This document shows positions 55,186 through 62,968 of a DNA stretch of 64,000 nt, in pieces. How positions within the stretch are numbered: the first letter of the stretch is position 1; each line of letters starts with the position of its first letter. Source of the stretch: Flavobacterium resistens. GTDB taxonomy: Bacteria > Bacteroidota > Bacteroidia > Flavobacteriales > Flavobacteriaceae. The position numbers were made by a program, and so were the translations under genes. The DNA lies in the NCBI RefSeq assembly GCF_900182645.1, contig NZ_FXTA01000001.1:1054001-1118000 (forward strand), read 5' to 3'. Under the pieces are notes generated by a model, which was not told the DNA's origin, did not search any database, and saw only the letters and a program-made list of their open reading frames with translations.

Positions 55186-55713
55186 ATGAAATCAAAATTT
55201 ATTGCCTTGACAATTTTGCTGTCAATCTTTTTAACTTCTTGTGATGCTGTTGATGATTTATTGACATTCAGTATTTCGAATGAAACTTCAATAAAAATAA
55301 AGAGCACTTCGCCTATTAATCTGCCTTCGGAAATAATCACGCCGGAAGTAACGACAAATTCATCTGCCGAATTTGAAAACAACAAAACAAAAGCTAGTCT
55401 GGTAAAAGATATAAAACTGAGATCATTAAAATTATCGATTTCTGATCCGTCAGATAAAACATTTACGTTTTTAAAATCGGTTCATTTGTATATTTCGACT
55501 ACGAACTCTGACGAAATCGAATTGGCTTATCAGGACAATATCATGTCAACCAGCAACACAATCGATTTGATTTGTACCGATAAAAAACTGGATCAATACA
55601 TAAAAGCCGATAGTTACAAAATTAGAACTCAAGTAACATTGAAAGAAACTTTAACAAAAGATGTGACGGTTAAAGCCGATATGAAATTTAAAGTTACAGC
55701 AGATCCTTTCTAA
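55186..55713 (+). CDS. Lipoprotein of unknown function
   Basis: A 175-residue lipoprotein with signal MKSKFIALTILLSIFLTSC and an acidic start to the mature chain (DAVDD), which could favour surface export. The mature chain is beta-rich with no recognised family: FSISNETSIKIKST, LRSLKLSISDPSDKTFTFL and TLKETLTKDVTVKADM suggest an immunoglobulin-like sandwich. It lies alone between family A repeats on both sides. Confidence 0.65.
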   Translation: MKSKFIALTILLSIFLTSCDAVDDLLTFSISNETSIKIKSTSPINLPSEIITPEVTTNSSAEFENNKTKASLVKDIKLRSLKLSISDPSDKTFTFLKSVHLYISTTNSDEIELAYQDNIMSTSNTIDLICTDKKLDQYIKADSYKIRTQVTLKETLTKDVTVKADMKFKVTADPF

Positions 55714-55832
55714 GATGTTAAGACACTAAGATTCTAAATTTTTCTCTTAGAATATTTGATTTAAATTATAAACTACTAAGGTTCTAAAATGCTGCATTTT
55801 TCTTAGCATCTTAGAACCTTAGTTTCTTAGTA
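55711..55832. repeat. Inverted family A repeats between convergent genes
   Basis: AAGATGTTAAGACACTAAGA after the lipoprotein stop and CTTAGCATCTTAGAACCTTA before the next gene form opposing copies, with a further CTACTAAGGTTCTAA in between. The gap contains little else. Confidence 0.6.
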
Positions 55833-55843
55833 TCTTTCAAGAA

Positions 55844-56593
55844 TTATTTATTTGCTTTTTTAAGCAATTCTTTCTGTTTTACAATAACAAATTTTGCTTT
55901 AAATCCTGTATCTAAATTATCCCAATAATCAGATAAAACATGATTTCCTTCCGCATCTGTAATTTCAAATCCTCCGGTATTTCCACCGAGTGTCCCAACG
56001 TTAAGCGCTTCTAATGAAAAAGTATTAAAACCTTCGTTAAAAGTAATTTTAAAACTCTGGTATTCAGACTTCAATAACATCCTTTCTACCACAACATTAT
56101 CATTAAAAACTGCCTTAATCAAATCTCCGTCAATTGCACCCGCATCACGACATTTAATAATAAAATAAGCAGAACTGGTATAAATATCACCAAATTCTAT
56201 ATCTTTTCTAACCAACGGCCCTCTTCCTTCTTTTAATCCCGCATCTTTTAAAGCCTTATCCAAATCTTTTTCCATTTTGTCCACATAACGATCCCCTGGA
56301 TTGGCAAACTGTTTTTCAGTTGACATTGAAAATTTGCTTTTTTCTTCTCCAACCTGAAATTGAGATTTTGTCGTTAGTTTGGTATTATCGTAAACATTTG
56401 GTGTTTTTATACTTGGAATTTCACCATTTGGCGCAGCCGGATCATCTAAACTTGGCATATCTGGAGCAGGCATTTTTTTTGGTTTTGCGCCAAACTTTGG
56501 AGCTGGAATACTCTTGAATTTAGTACTAAATTCCGTTTGGGCTGATACCGATGCAACAGCAAAAAATAATATGAAAAATAAAATATGCTTCAT
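55844..56593 (-). CDS. Secreted protein of unknown function
   Basis: A 249-residue exported protein (signal 1-19, ending VSAQ). A Pro/Lys-rich disordered stretch (about 25-75, with PAPKFGAKPKKMPAPDMP) is followed by a folded domain with DIYTSSAYFIIKCRDAGAIDGDLIKA and FNTFSLEALNVGTLGGNTGGF. That part looks like a beta-sandwich. I do not recognise a family. No catalytic motif stands out. It is convergent with the lipoprotein gene. Confidence 0.6.
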   Translation of the reverse strand: MKHILFFILFFAVASVSAQTEFSTKFKSIPAPKFGAKPKKMPAPDMPSLDDPAAPNGEIPSIKTPNVYDNTKLTTKSQFQVGEEKSKFSMSTEKQFANPGDRYVDKMEKDLDKALKDAGLKEGRGPLVRKDIEFGDIYTSSAYFIIKCRDAGAIDGDLIKAVFNDNVVVERMLLKSEYQSFKITFNEGFNTFSLEALNVGTLGGNTGGFEITDAEGNHVLSDYWDNLDTGFKAKFVIVKQKELLKKANK

Positions 56594-56896
56594 TGAAAAA
56601 GTTTTATCGAATCGGCTTTTATAATTTTATAAAATATCTATAGCAAAGCAAAAATAACATAATTTGTTTCTGAACTTTCACTTTAAGGTTTTTATAACAA
56701 TTATTTGGGCTAATTTTTAGAATCAAAAAACCTGCCAAGGTTTAATTCAAATTATGAAAATTAAATATCATCTATAAGATATTCTAATTAATTTCTTTTG
56801 TAAAAATTTTGTTATAAAATATTCTTTTCCTTTGACAGTAAGCAACTTATTCCTAAATTCAAGGTTTAAATTTTTCTTCATTAAAAAAACAGGAAA
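56594..56896. other. Divergent intergenic region before cbpA
   Basis: About 300 bases of AT-rich DNA between two divergent genes. A TTG near 56800 followed by TATTCTTTT about 19 bases on is a weak promoter candidate for the chaperone operon. I see no inverted repeat resembling a CIRCE heat-shock element and no open frame. Confidence 0.35.
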
Positions 56897-57817
56897 ATGG
56901 ATTATATAGACTACTATAAAACATTAGAAATTACGAAAACCGCGACCGAAGCTGAAATCAAGAAAGCTTACAGAAAATTAGCCCGAAAATATCATCCTGA
57001 TTTAAACCCGAATGATAAGGAAGCGGAGAAAAAATTCAAGGAAATAAACGAAGCAAATGAGGTTTTGAGCAATCCTGAAAACCGCAAAAAATACGATAAA
57101 TACGGAAAAGACTGGAAACATGCCGATGAATTTGAAAAAGCAGGTTATGATCCAAATCAGCAACAACAGCAATATTCAAGACAACAAAGTGCACAGGATT
57201 TTTCTGATTTTGGAAACGATTTTTCGGGAAGTGATTTCTCCGATTTTTTCAATTCAATGTACGGATCTGGACGAAGCAGCCGAACTCAATCTAAATATCG
57301 TGGCCAAGATTTCAATGCCGAATTACAATTGGATTTAGCATCGGCATATACCACACACAAACAAAGTTTGACCGTTAATGGCAAAAATATCAGAATTACT
57401 ATTCCGGCCGGAGTTGAAAACGGTCAGGTTATAAAAATCCCAGGACATGGTGGCCCCGGTGTAAATGGCGGGCCAAATGGCGATTTGTATATTACCTTTT
57501 TAATTTCTAATAATTCTGATTTTAAAAGAGATGGCAACAATTTATATTCAAATGTCGATTTGGATTTATATACTGCCATTCTTGGTGGAGAAATCAGCAT
57601 TAAGACTTTTGATGGAAAAGTAAAAATAAAAGTTCCTGCCGAAACTCAAACCGGAACAAAAGTCAAATTAAAAGGAAAAGGATTTCCTATTTATAAGAAA
57701 GACAATCAATTTGGCGATTTGTATGTGACATACAACCTAAAAATTCCAACCAAATTATCAGAAAAAGAAAAAGAATTATTTACAGAATTATCTAAACTTA
57801 GAAATCATGGGCAGTAA
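56897..57817 (+). CDS. cbpA: DnaJ-family co-chaperone, CbpA type
   Basis: A 306-residue Hsp40. The J domain (about 4-68) contains the HPD tripeptide in KYHPDLNPND. A Gln/Ser/Phe-rich linker (about 85-135) and two C-terminal substrate-binding beta domains follow (GRSSRTQ.., IRITIPAGVENGQVIKIPGHG, GDLYITF, KVKIKVPAETQTGTKVKLKGKG). There is no zinc-finger region, which separates CbpA from DnaJ. It stimulates DnaK. The next gene, a CbpM-like modulator, overlaps its last 11 bases, confirming the CbpA identity. Confidence 0.9.
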   Translation: MDYIDYYKTLEITKTATEAEIKKAYRKLARKYHPDLNPNDKEAEKKFKEINEANEVLSNPENRKKYDKYGKDWKHADEFEKAGYDPNQQQQQYSRQQSAQDFSDFGNDFSGSDFSDFFNSMYGSGRSSRTQSKYRGQDFNAELQLDLASAYTTHKQSLTVNGKNIRITIPAGVENGQVIKIPGHGGPGVNGGPNGDLYITFLISNNSDFKRDGNNLYSNVDLDLYTAILGGEISIKTFDGKVKIKVPAETQTGTKVKLKGKGFPIYKKDNQFGDLYVTYNLKIPTKLSEKEKELFTELSKLRNHGQ

Positions 57818-58115
57818 AAATTTGATTCAAATAAAACAGTTTTGTCTGTATCACGAAATTGAAAATACTTTTATAAAAGAGCTAAATAGTTATGGTTTGA
57901 TCAAAATTATTTTTGAAGAAAATGATGAATACTTAGAGCCTGAGCAATTACCCTCAATCGAAAAAATGATGCGCATGCACTATGATTTAAATATCAATTT
58001 AGAAGGAATTGACGCAATTTATCATCTGCTAAATAAAATTGAAACTTTACAGCAACATTTAACAAATACCCAAAACAAACTTAGAATTTACGAAGAACAG
58101 GAAGTAAGAGAATAA
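57807..58115 (+). CDS. cbpM: CbpM-like chaperone modulator (MerR-like fold)
   Basis: A 102-residue protein whose start overlaps the cbpA end by 11 bases in another frame. The N-terminal part (IQIKQFCLYHEIENTFIKELNSYGLI) resembles the winged-helix MerR_2 fold of CbpM. EEQLPSIEKMMR-type and DLNINLEGIDAIYHLL helices follow, and then a coiled coil. CbpM binds the J domain and inhibits CbpA activity. Similarity at the residue level is modest, but context makes the assignment strong. Confidence 0.82.
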   Translation: MGSKNLIQIKQFCLYHEIENTFIKELNSYGLIKIIFEENDEYLEPEQLPSIEKMMRMHYDLNINLEGIDAIYHLLNKIETLQQHLTNTQNKLRIYEEQEVRE

Positions 58116-58275
58116 CCAAATTTATTTTTAAAATATCACAAAAAAGAAAGATTTATAATAAGATTTCAAACCAAAATTATCCTTTTTCACCACCTTATTT
58201 TATAAATTGCAACGCATTAATTAACCTGGATTTGTTTTTAAAAACCACCAAAAACAATTCAAAAAAAATCATAAA

Positions 58276-58659
58276 ATGAAAAGAGAAAACATCTTAACAG
58301 GATCACCGTGGGAAGACAAAATGGGATACTGCCGTGCTGTAAGAATTGGTAATATCATCGAAGTTTCAGGAACTGTAGCAATTGTAGATGGCGACAAAGT
58401 TAAAGCCGATGACGCGTACGCACAGACATATAACATTATTGAACGTGTTGAAAAAGTTCTTGAAGATTTAAACGTTGGAATTAAAGATGTTATCAGAACA
58501 AGAATTTTTACCACAGATGTTTCTACTTTTGAAGAAGTTGCCAGAGCACATTCGGCTTTCTTTAAAGATGTAAAACCTACAACCGGATTTTATGAAATCA
58601 GCAAATTAGTTGCTCCTGAATATTTGGTTGAAATCGAATTTACAGCTGTAGTACAATAA
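58276..58659 (+). CDS. RidA family protein (YjgF/YER057c/UK114)
   Basis: A 127-residue trimeric-fold protein. Family landmarks are SPWEDKMGYCRAVRIGN near the start, VSGTVA, the helix YAQTYNIIERVEKVLEDL, the catalytic-region DVIRTRIF, and the C-terminal LVAPEYLVEIEFTAVV. RidA hydrolyses reactive 2-aminoacrylate and related imines, but this sequence lacks the usual GPY motif, so it belongs to a different RidA subgroup with unknown substrate. Confidence 0.82.
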   Translation: MKRENILTGSPWEDKMGYCRAVRIGNIIEVSGTVAIVDGDKVKADDAYAQTYNIIERVEKVLEDLNVGIKDVIRTRIFTTDVSTFEEVARAHSAFFKDVKPTTGFYEISKLVAPEYLVEIEFTAVVQ

Positions 58660-58668
58660 TATTTTTCC

Positions 58669-58736
58669 GCCACGAATTCACGAATTATTTATTATTAAAG
58701 TATTCAATTCTTTACATTTGTGATTCGTGGCGAAAA
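58669..58736. repeat. Dispersed inverted repeat, family B
   Basis: CGCCACGAATTCAC (from 58669) pairs imperfectly with GTGATTCGTGGCG (ending about 58732). It lies between ridA and the CLC gene and just precedes the start of the latter. Confidence 0.65.
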
Positions 58737-58755
58737 AAACGCTTCTCTTAAAAAA

Positions 58756-60012
58756 ATGACTTCCCAAAACCTAAAAAAATTATTGATTTCTATTTCAAAA
58801 TGGATAATTATTTGTGCATTAATTGGTATATTTTCAGGTTCTGCTTCAGCATTTTTTCTAGTTTCTTTAGAATGGGTTACCCAATTTAGAATTGCACACG
58901 ATTGGATTATTTGGCTTTTGCCAATTGGCGGATTATTAGTTGGTTTAAGCTATTATTACTTCGGAGAATCTGTTGTAAAAGGGAACAATTTATTGTTGGA
59001 AGAATACGAAAATCCGCAGAAGACAATTCCGTTCAAAATGGCGCCTTTAGTTCTTTTGGGAACTTTGCTTACACATTTATTTGGAGGTTCTGCCGGACGC
59101 GAAGGCACAGCGGTTCAAATGGGAGGCGCGATTGCTGATCAATTCACCAGATTTTTCAAACTCGACAATTCTGAACGCAAAATTTTAATTATTCTCGGAA
59201 TCAGCGCAGGTTTTGCATCCGTTTTCGGAACACCTTTGGCCGGTGCCATTTTTGCTTTAGAGGTTTTATATTTTAGCAAAATCAATTTCAAAAGTATTTT
59301 GCTTTCTTTTTTAGTAGCTTATGCAGCTTATTTCACAGTTGAATTTTGGGAAATCAAACATACACATTATAGTATTCCAATTGTACCGGAATTAAACTCT
59401 AGTAACTTATTTTACACTATCGTTTTAGGATTATTATCGGGCTTGGCCGCTTTATTGTTTGCAAGAAGCACGCACTTTTGGAGTTCTCTTTTTTCAAAAA
59501 ATGTAAAATATCCACCACTTCGCCCTTTTATTGGCGGCGTTATTCTGGCAATTGTAATTGCAGGTTTAGGATTTACAAAATTCTCTGGACTTGGCGTTCC
59601 TGTAATTGTGGATTCATTTTCAAATCCAAATAACTGGTACGATTTTCTATTAAAGATTCTCTTTACCGGATTTACTTTAGGCGCTGGTTTTAAAGGCGGT
59701 GAAGTAACCCCGTTATTTTTTGTCGGTGCAACTTTAGGAAGCGCTTTGTCAATCGTAATTCCAATGCCAATTGCACTTCTGGCAGGAATTGGATTTGTAG
59801 CTGTTTTTTCTGGCGCAACCCACACGCCTATCGCCTGCACCATTATGGGGATGGAATTATTTGGAATTCAGCCTGGAATATTCATTGCAATTGGCTGTAC
59901 AATCGCTTACTTTTCTTCAGGTTCTGTCGGAATTTATAAATCTCAAATCGTTAAAGGCGCTAAATACAAATTGTATCAAAGATTTAAGAAAGAAGAATTG
60001 GAACATCTTTGA
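58756..60012 (+). CDS. CLC family anion channel/antiporter, possibly fluoride type
   Basis: A 418-residue membrane protein from the ATG at 58756. An upstream extension to 58720 would lie in a repeat. CLC motifs are GGSAGREGTAVQMGG, containing the gating glutamate; GISAGFASVFGTPLAGAIFALE; and GAGFKGGEVTPLFFVGA. The anion-coordinating GSGIP of chloride-type CLCs is missing. The corresponding place reads KGNNLLLEEY. GREGT and GGEVTP together with loss of that serine recall the CLC-F fluoride/proton antiporters. That subtype is an inference and a chloride transporter remains possible. No fluoride riboswitch was seen upstream. Confidence 0.85.
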   Translation: MTSQNLKKLLISISKWIIICALIGIFSGSASAFFLVSLEWVTQFRIAHDWIIWLLPIGGLLVGLSYYYFGESVVKGNNLLLEEYENPQKTIPFKMAPLVLLGTLLTHLFGGSAGREGTAVQMGGAIADQFTRFFKLDNSERKILIILGISAGFASVFGTPLAGAIFALEVLYFSKINFKSILLSFLVAYAAYFTVEFWEIKHTHYSIPIVPELNSSNLFYTIVLGLLSGLAALLFARSTHFWSSLFSKNVKYPPLRPFIGGVILAIVIAGLGFTKFSGLGVPVIVDSFSNPNNWYDFLLKILFTGFTLGAGFKGGEVTPLFFVGATLGSALSIVIPMPIALLAGIGFVAVFSGATHTPIACTIMGMELFGIQPGIFIAIGCTIAYFSSGSVGIYKSQIVKGAKYKLYQRFKKEELEHL

Positions 60013-60051
60013 TTTAAATTCCAATCCCGAAGTTTCTTTATAAAATTCCAA

Positions 60052-60079
60052 AACTCATAACTTATAACTCATAACTTAA
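60052..60079. repeat. Short tandem-like intergenic repeat
   Basis: AACTCATAACTTATAACTCA followed by TAACTT is a reiterated CATAACTTATAA word between the CLC and nrnA genes. It is similar in style to the AAACTTG heptamers at 4353. Confidence 0.5.
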
Positions 60080-60140
60080 AAGTGTGTTAATCTATAAAAT
60101 GATTGCAACATTACATTAAAAAAATGTAAATTCGCACACT

Positions 60141-61145
60141 ATGAAAATACAAGATATTCAGGCAATACAATTGTTGCTTTCTGCCCCAAAGAAAATTGTA
60201 ATAATCCCGCACAGAGGACCAGATGGCGATGCTATGGGTTCAACTTTAGCATTATACCATTTTTTAATAAAAAATAATCATCAGGCAACGGTAATAGCGC
60301 CGAATGATTTTCCTGATTTTTTAGCTTGGCTTCCGGGTTCTGAAAACGTAAAAATATTTGAAAAAGATACCGAAAACTGCACTCAAATATTAGAAGCAGC
60401 CGAGTTAATTTTCACACTTGATTTTAATGCATTTCATCGTACAGGCGAAATGGAACATACTTTAGCAAAATTGACAGTTCCGTTTATCATGATCGATCAT
60501 CATCAAAAACCTGATGATTATGCAACCTACATGTATTCTGACACTGAATTTGGTTCAACCTGTGAGATGGTTTACAACTTTATTTCTTTTCTAAATAAAA
60601 AAGAAGATATTGATAAAACTATTGCAACCTGCATTTACAGCGGAATTTTGACTGATTCTGGCTCGTTTCGTTTTCCAGGAACAACAGGAAACACGCATCG
60701 AATTATTGCTGAATTAATTGATTTAGGTGTTGAAAACACGCAAATTCCTGTTTTATTATTCGATAATAGCTCATACAGCCGTTTACAATTATTAGGTCGT
60801 GCTTTACAAAATATGAAAGTTTTTGAAGAGCATAAAACTTCCTATACTTCGCTTACTCAGGATGAATTAGATTCATTCGATTATGTAAAAGGCGATACTG
60901 AAGGAATCGTAAATTACGGACTGAGTATAAAAGGTATTATTTTTACCGCTATTTTTATCGAAAATAAGGATGAGAAAATCATTAAAATATCTTTCCGTTC
61001 GCAAGGAGGATTTGATGTAAATCAATTTGCCAGAGATCATTTTAACGGCGGAGGGCACAGCAATGCAGCCGGCGGAAAATCTGAATTATCAATGGAAGAA
61101 ACCTTAGTGAAATTTGAAGATTTAGTTACTAAACTTGCAATATAA
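60141..61145 (+). CDS. DHH-family oligoribonuclease / pAp phosphatase (NrnA type)
   Basis: A 334-residue phosphoesterase. Metal-binding motifs of the DHH domain are PHRGPDGDAMGS, TLDFNAFHRTG, MIDHHQKPDDY and GILTDSGSFRFPG. The DHHA1 domain ends in FNGGGHSNAAGG. NrnA-type enzymes degrade 2-5 nucleotide RNAs and dephosphorylate pAp. Length is typical. The gldI gene begins 6 bases after the stop, so the two are co-transcribed. Confidence 0.92.
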   Translation: MKIQDIQAIQLLLSAPKKIVIIPHRGPDGDAMGSTLALYHFLIKNNHQATVIAPNDFPDFLAWLPGSENVKIFEKDTENCTQILEAAELIFTLDFNAFHRTGEMEHTLAKLTVPFIMIDHHQKPDDYATYMYSDTEFGSTCEMVYNFISFLNKKEDIDKTIATCIYSGILTDSGSFRFPGTTGNTHRIIAELIDLGVENTQIPVLLFDNSSYSRLQLLGRALQNMKVFEEHKTSYTSLTQDELDSFDYVKGDTEGIVNYGLSIKGIIFTAIFIENKDEKIIKISFRSQGGFDVNQFARDHFNGGGHSNAAGGKSELSMEETLVKFEDLVTKLAI

Positions 61146-61151
61146 CCGAAT

Positions 61152-61841
61152 ATGAAATATTTAAAAATCAGTATTTACACACTTCTTTTTACTGTTTTAT
61201 TTGCCAGCTGCAAGCAACATGAAGAAGCCAGAAGACCGCTTTCAAGAGCATCGGGTACTTTCATGAAAAAATCAGCTGACCGAAATAAAAAGCTAGTGGC
61301 TAATGAAGAGGATGTCATCAAAAAAATCATAAAGAGCAATCCGAAAGTAAAATATTATGCCACAAAAAAAGGCTATTGGTTTTCTTATGATGAAAAAAAT
61401 CCAAACGAAACTCAAGCACCTCGTCGAGGGGATATTGCTTATTTCAATTTAGAAGTAAAAGATATTCAAGGTAAAATTATTTATTCTGAAGCTGATCTTG
61501 GTCCGCAAACCTATTATGTAGATAAACAAGACATTATGATGGGATTGCGTGATGGTATCAAATATATGCACAAAGGCGAAACTGTCACCTTTTTGTTTCC
61601 TTCACACATTGCTTACGGATATCATGGAGACAATAATAAAATTGGACCAAATGAATCTTTAATGTGCACCGTAACACTTCGTAATTTTGTTCCAGATCCT
61701 ACAGCTCCAAAAACAGCTGTTCCGGCTGGACAATCTACAGATGCACAAGCTTCGGCAGGACAAACACCGAAACCTGCTACTCCAAAACCGGTTGCTTCAA
61801 AACCTGCCGCACCAACTAAAAAAGATACAGTAAACCCTTAA
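61152..61841 (+). CDS. gldI: Gliding motility lipoprotein GldI (FKBP-type peptidyl-prolyl isomerase)
   Basis: A 229-residue lipoprotein (lipobox FASC at about 20). The FKBP domain (about 85-185) has RRGDIAYFNLEVKD, MMGLRDGIKYMHKGETVTFLFPSHIAYGY and NESLMCTVTL. The Pro/Ala/Lys-rich tail (about 186-229) is flexible. GldI is required for gliding and T9SS function in F. johnsoniae, probably by helping to fold envelope proteins. It sits between nrnA and two more isomerase genes. Confidence 0.9.
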   Translation: MKYLKISIYTLLFTVLFASCKQHEEARRPLSRASGTFMKKSADRNKKLVANEEDVIKKIIKSNPKVKYYATKKGYWFSYDEKNPNETQAPRRGDIAYFNLEVKDIQGKIIYSEADLGPQTYYVDKQDIMMGLRDGIKYMHKGETVTFLFPSHIAYGYHGDNNKIGPNESLMCTVTLRNFVPDPTAPKTAVPAGQSTDAQASAGQTPKPATPKPVASKPAAPTKKDTVNP

Positions 61842-61858
61842 ATAAAAACATTTTAGAA

Positions 61859-62935
61859 ATGAAAAAGAATATCTTATTATTACTATTAGCCGTAACCTCA
61901 CTTTATTCTTGTAAAGATGAACACAGCAATTTACCTGATGGTTTATACGCCGATATTGAAACAAACAAAGGACATATCATTGTTGAATTAGACTATACAA
62001 AAGCACCTGTTACTGTAGCAAACTTTGTGACTTTAGCAGAAGGCAAAAACGAATTTGTAACCAAAGAGTACAAAAAAAATAAGTCTTTTTTTGATGGTTT
62101 AAAATTTCACAGAGTTATTGAAAATTTCATGATTCAGTCTGGAGATCCTGAAGGAACTGGTTCAGGTGATACTGGATATAAATTTAAAGACGAAATTACC
62201 GATTTGAAATTTGACAAACCGGGAGTTTTAGCAATGGCAAACAACGGTCCTGGAACAAACAGCAGCCAATTTTTTATTACGCATGTTGAAACGCCTTGGT
62301 TAGAAGGAAAACACACTATTTTTGGTCACGTAGTTGAAAAAGGACAAGAAGTTGTAAACCAAGTAAAACAAGATGACACGATTGTAAAAGTTACGATTAT
62401 CAGAAATGGAGAAGCGGCAAAGAAATTTGATGCTGTAAAAGTATTCCATGACTATTTTTCAGAAGTTGCAAAAGAGAAAAGCAAATATGCCGGAGTTCAA
62501 AAAGAAAAAGTGGCTTATTATGCTTCAATAAAACCAAAAGCAACTAAAACTAACTCAGGTTTAGAGTTTGTTATTACTGAAAAAGGAACTGGTAAAAAAC
62601 CAGCGATTGGAACCCAGATTTATATTCATTACGCAGGTTTCCTTGAAGATGGGACTTTATTCGATTCAAGCATCGTTGATGTTAATAAAGCTTTTGGAAA
62701 ATATGATGCTACAAGAGCAGAACAAAACGGTTATCAGCCAATTCCATTTCAGGCAGGCAAAAAAGATGGTTTGATTCCTGGATTTATTGAAGGAATTGAG
62801 CAGTTGTCATTTGGAGATAAAGCGGTTCTTTTTATCCCTTCTCATTTGGCTTATGGAGCAACTGGCGCTGGAGGAGTTATTCCACCAAATGCTAACATTA
62901 TTTTCGAGATTCAATTGCTAGAAAAACCACAATAA
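61859..62935 (+). CDS. Cyclophilin-FKBP fusion peptidyl-prolyl isomerase, lipoprotein
   Basis: A 358-residue lipoprotein (lipobox LYSC at about 18, followed by KDEH). A cyclophilin domain (about 30-180) has [55 protein letters not shown] and HTIFGHV. A helical linker leads to an FKBP domain (about 235-358) with TQIYIHYAGFLEDGTLFDSS, LIPGFIEGIEQLSFGDKAVLFIPSHLAYG and IPPNANIIFEIQLL. Both isomerase types are in one exported chain. It lies 17 bases after gldI and is followed by a paralogue. Confidence 0.92.
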   Translation: MKKNILLLLLAVTSLYSCKDEHSNLPDGLYADIETNKGHIIVELDYTKAPVTVANFVTLAEGKNEFVTKEYKKNKSFFDGLKFHRVIENFMIQSGDPEGTGSGDTGYKFKDEITDLKFDKPGVLAMANNGPGTNSSQFFITHVETPWLEGKHTIFGHVVEKGQEVVNQVKQDDTIVKVTIIRNGEAAKKFDAVKVFHDYFSEVAKEKSKYAGVQKEKVAYYASIKPKATKTNSGLEFVITEKGTGKKPAIGTQIYIHYAGFLEDGTLFDSSIVDVNKAFGKYDATRAEQNGYQPIPFQAGKKDGLIPGFIEGIEQLSFGDKAVLFIPSHLAYGATGAGGVIPPNANIIFEIQLLEKPQ

Positions 62936-62968
62936 TAAATTATTTCATAGACTTAAATTCGAAACAAA

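Noticed and set aside
58660..58755. Fluoride riboswitch upstream of the CLC gene
   Set aside because: The segment is a family B inverted repeat and shows none of the conserved pseudoknot elements of the crcB motif.
59412..59843. Minus-strand open frame of 143 codons inside the CLC gene
   Set aside because: Antisense to a conserved membrane protein. The Pro/Lys-rich translation is typical of reading membrane-protein codons backwards.
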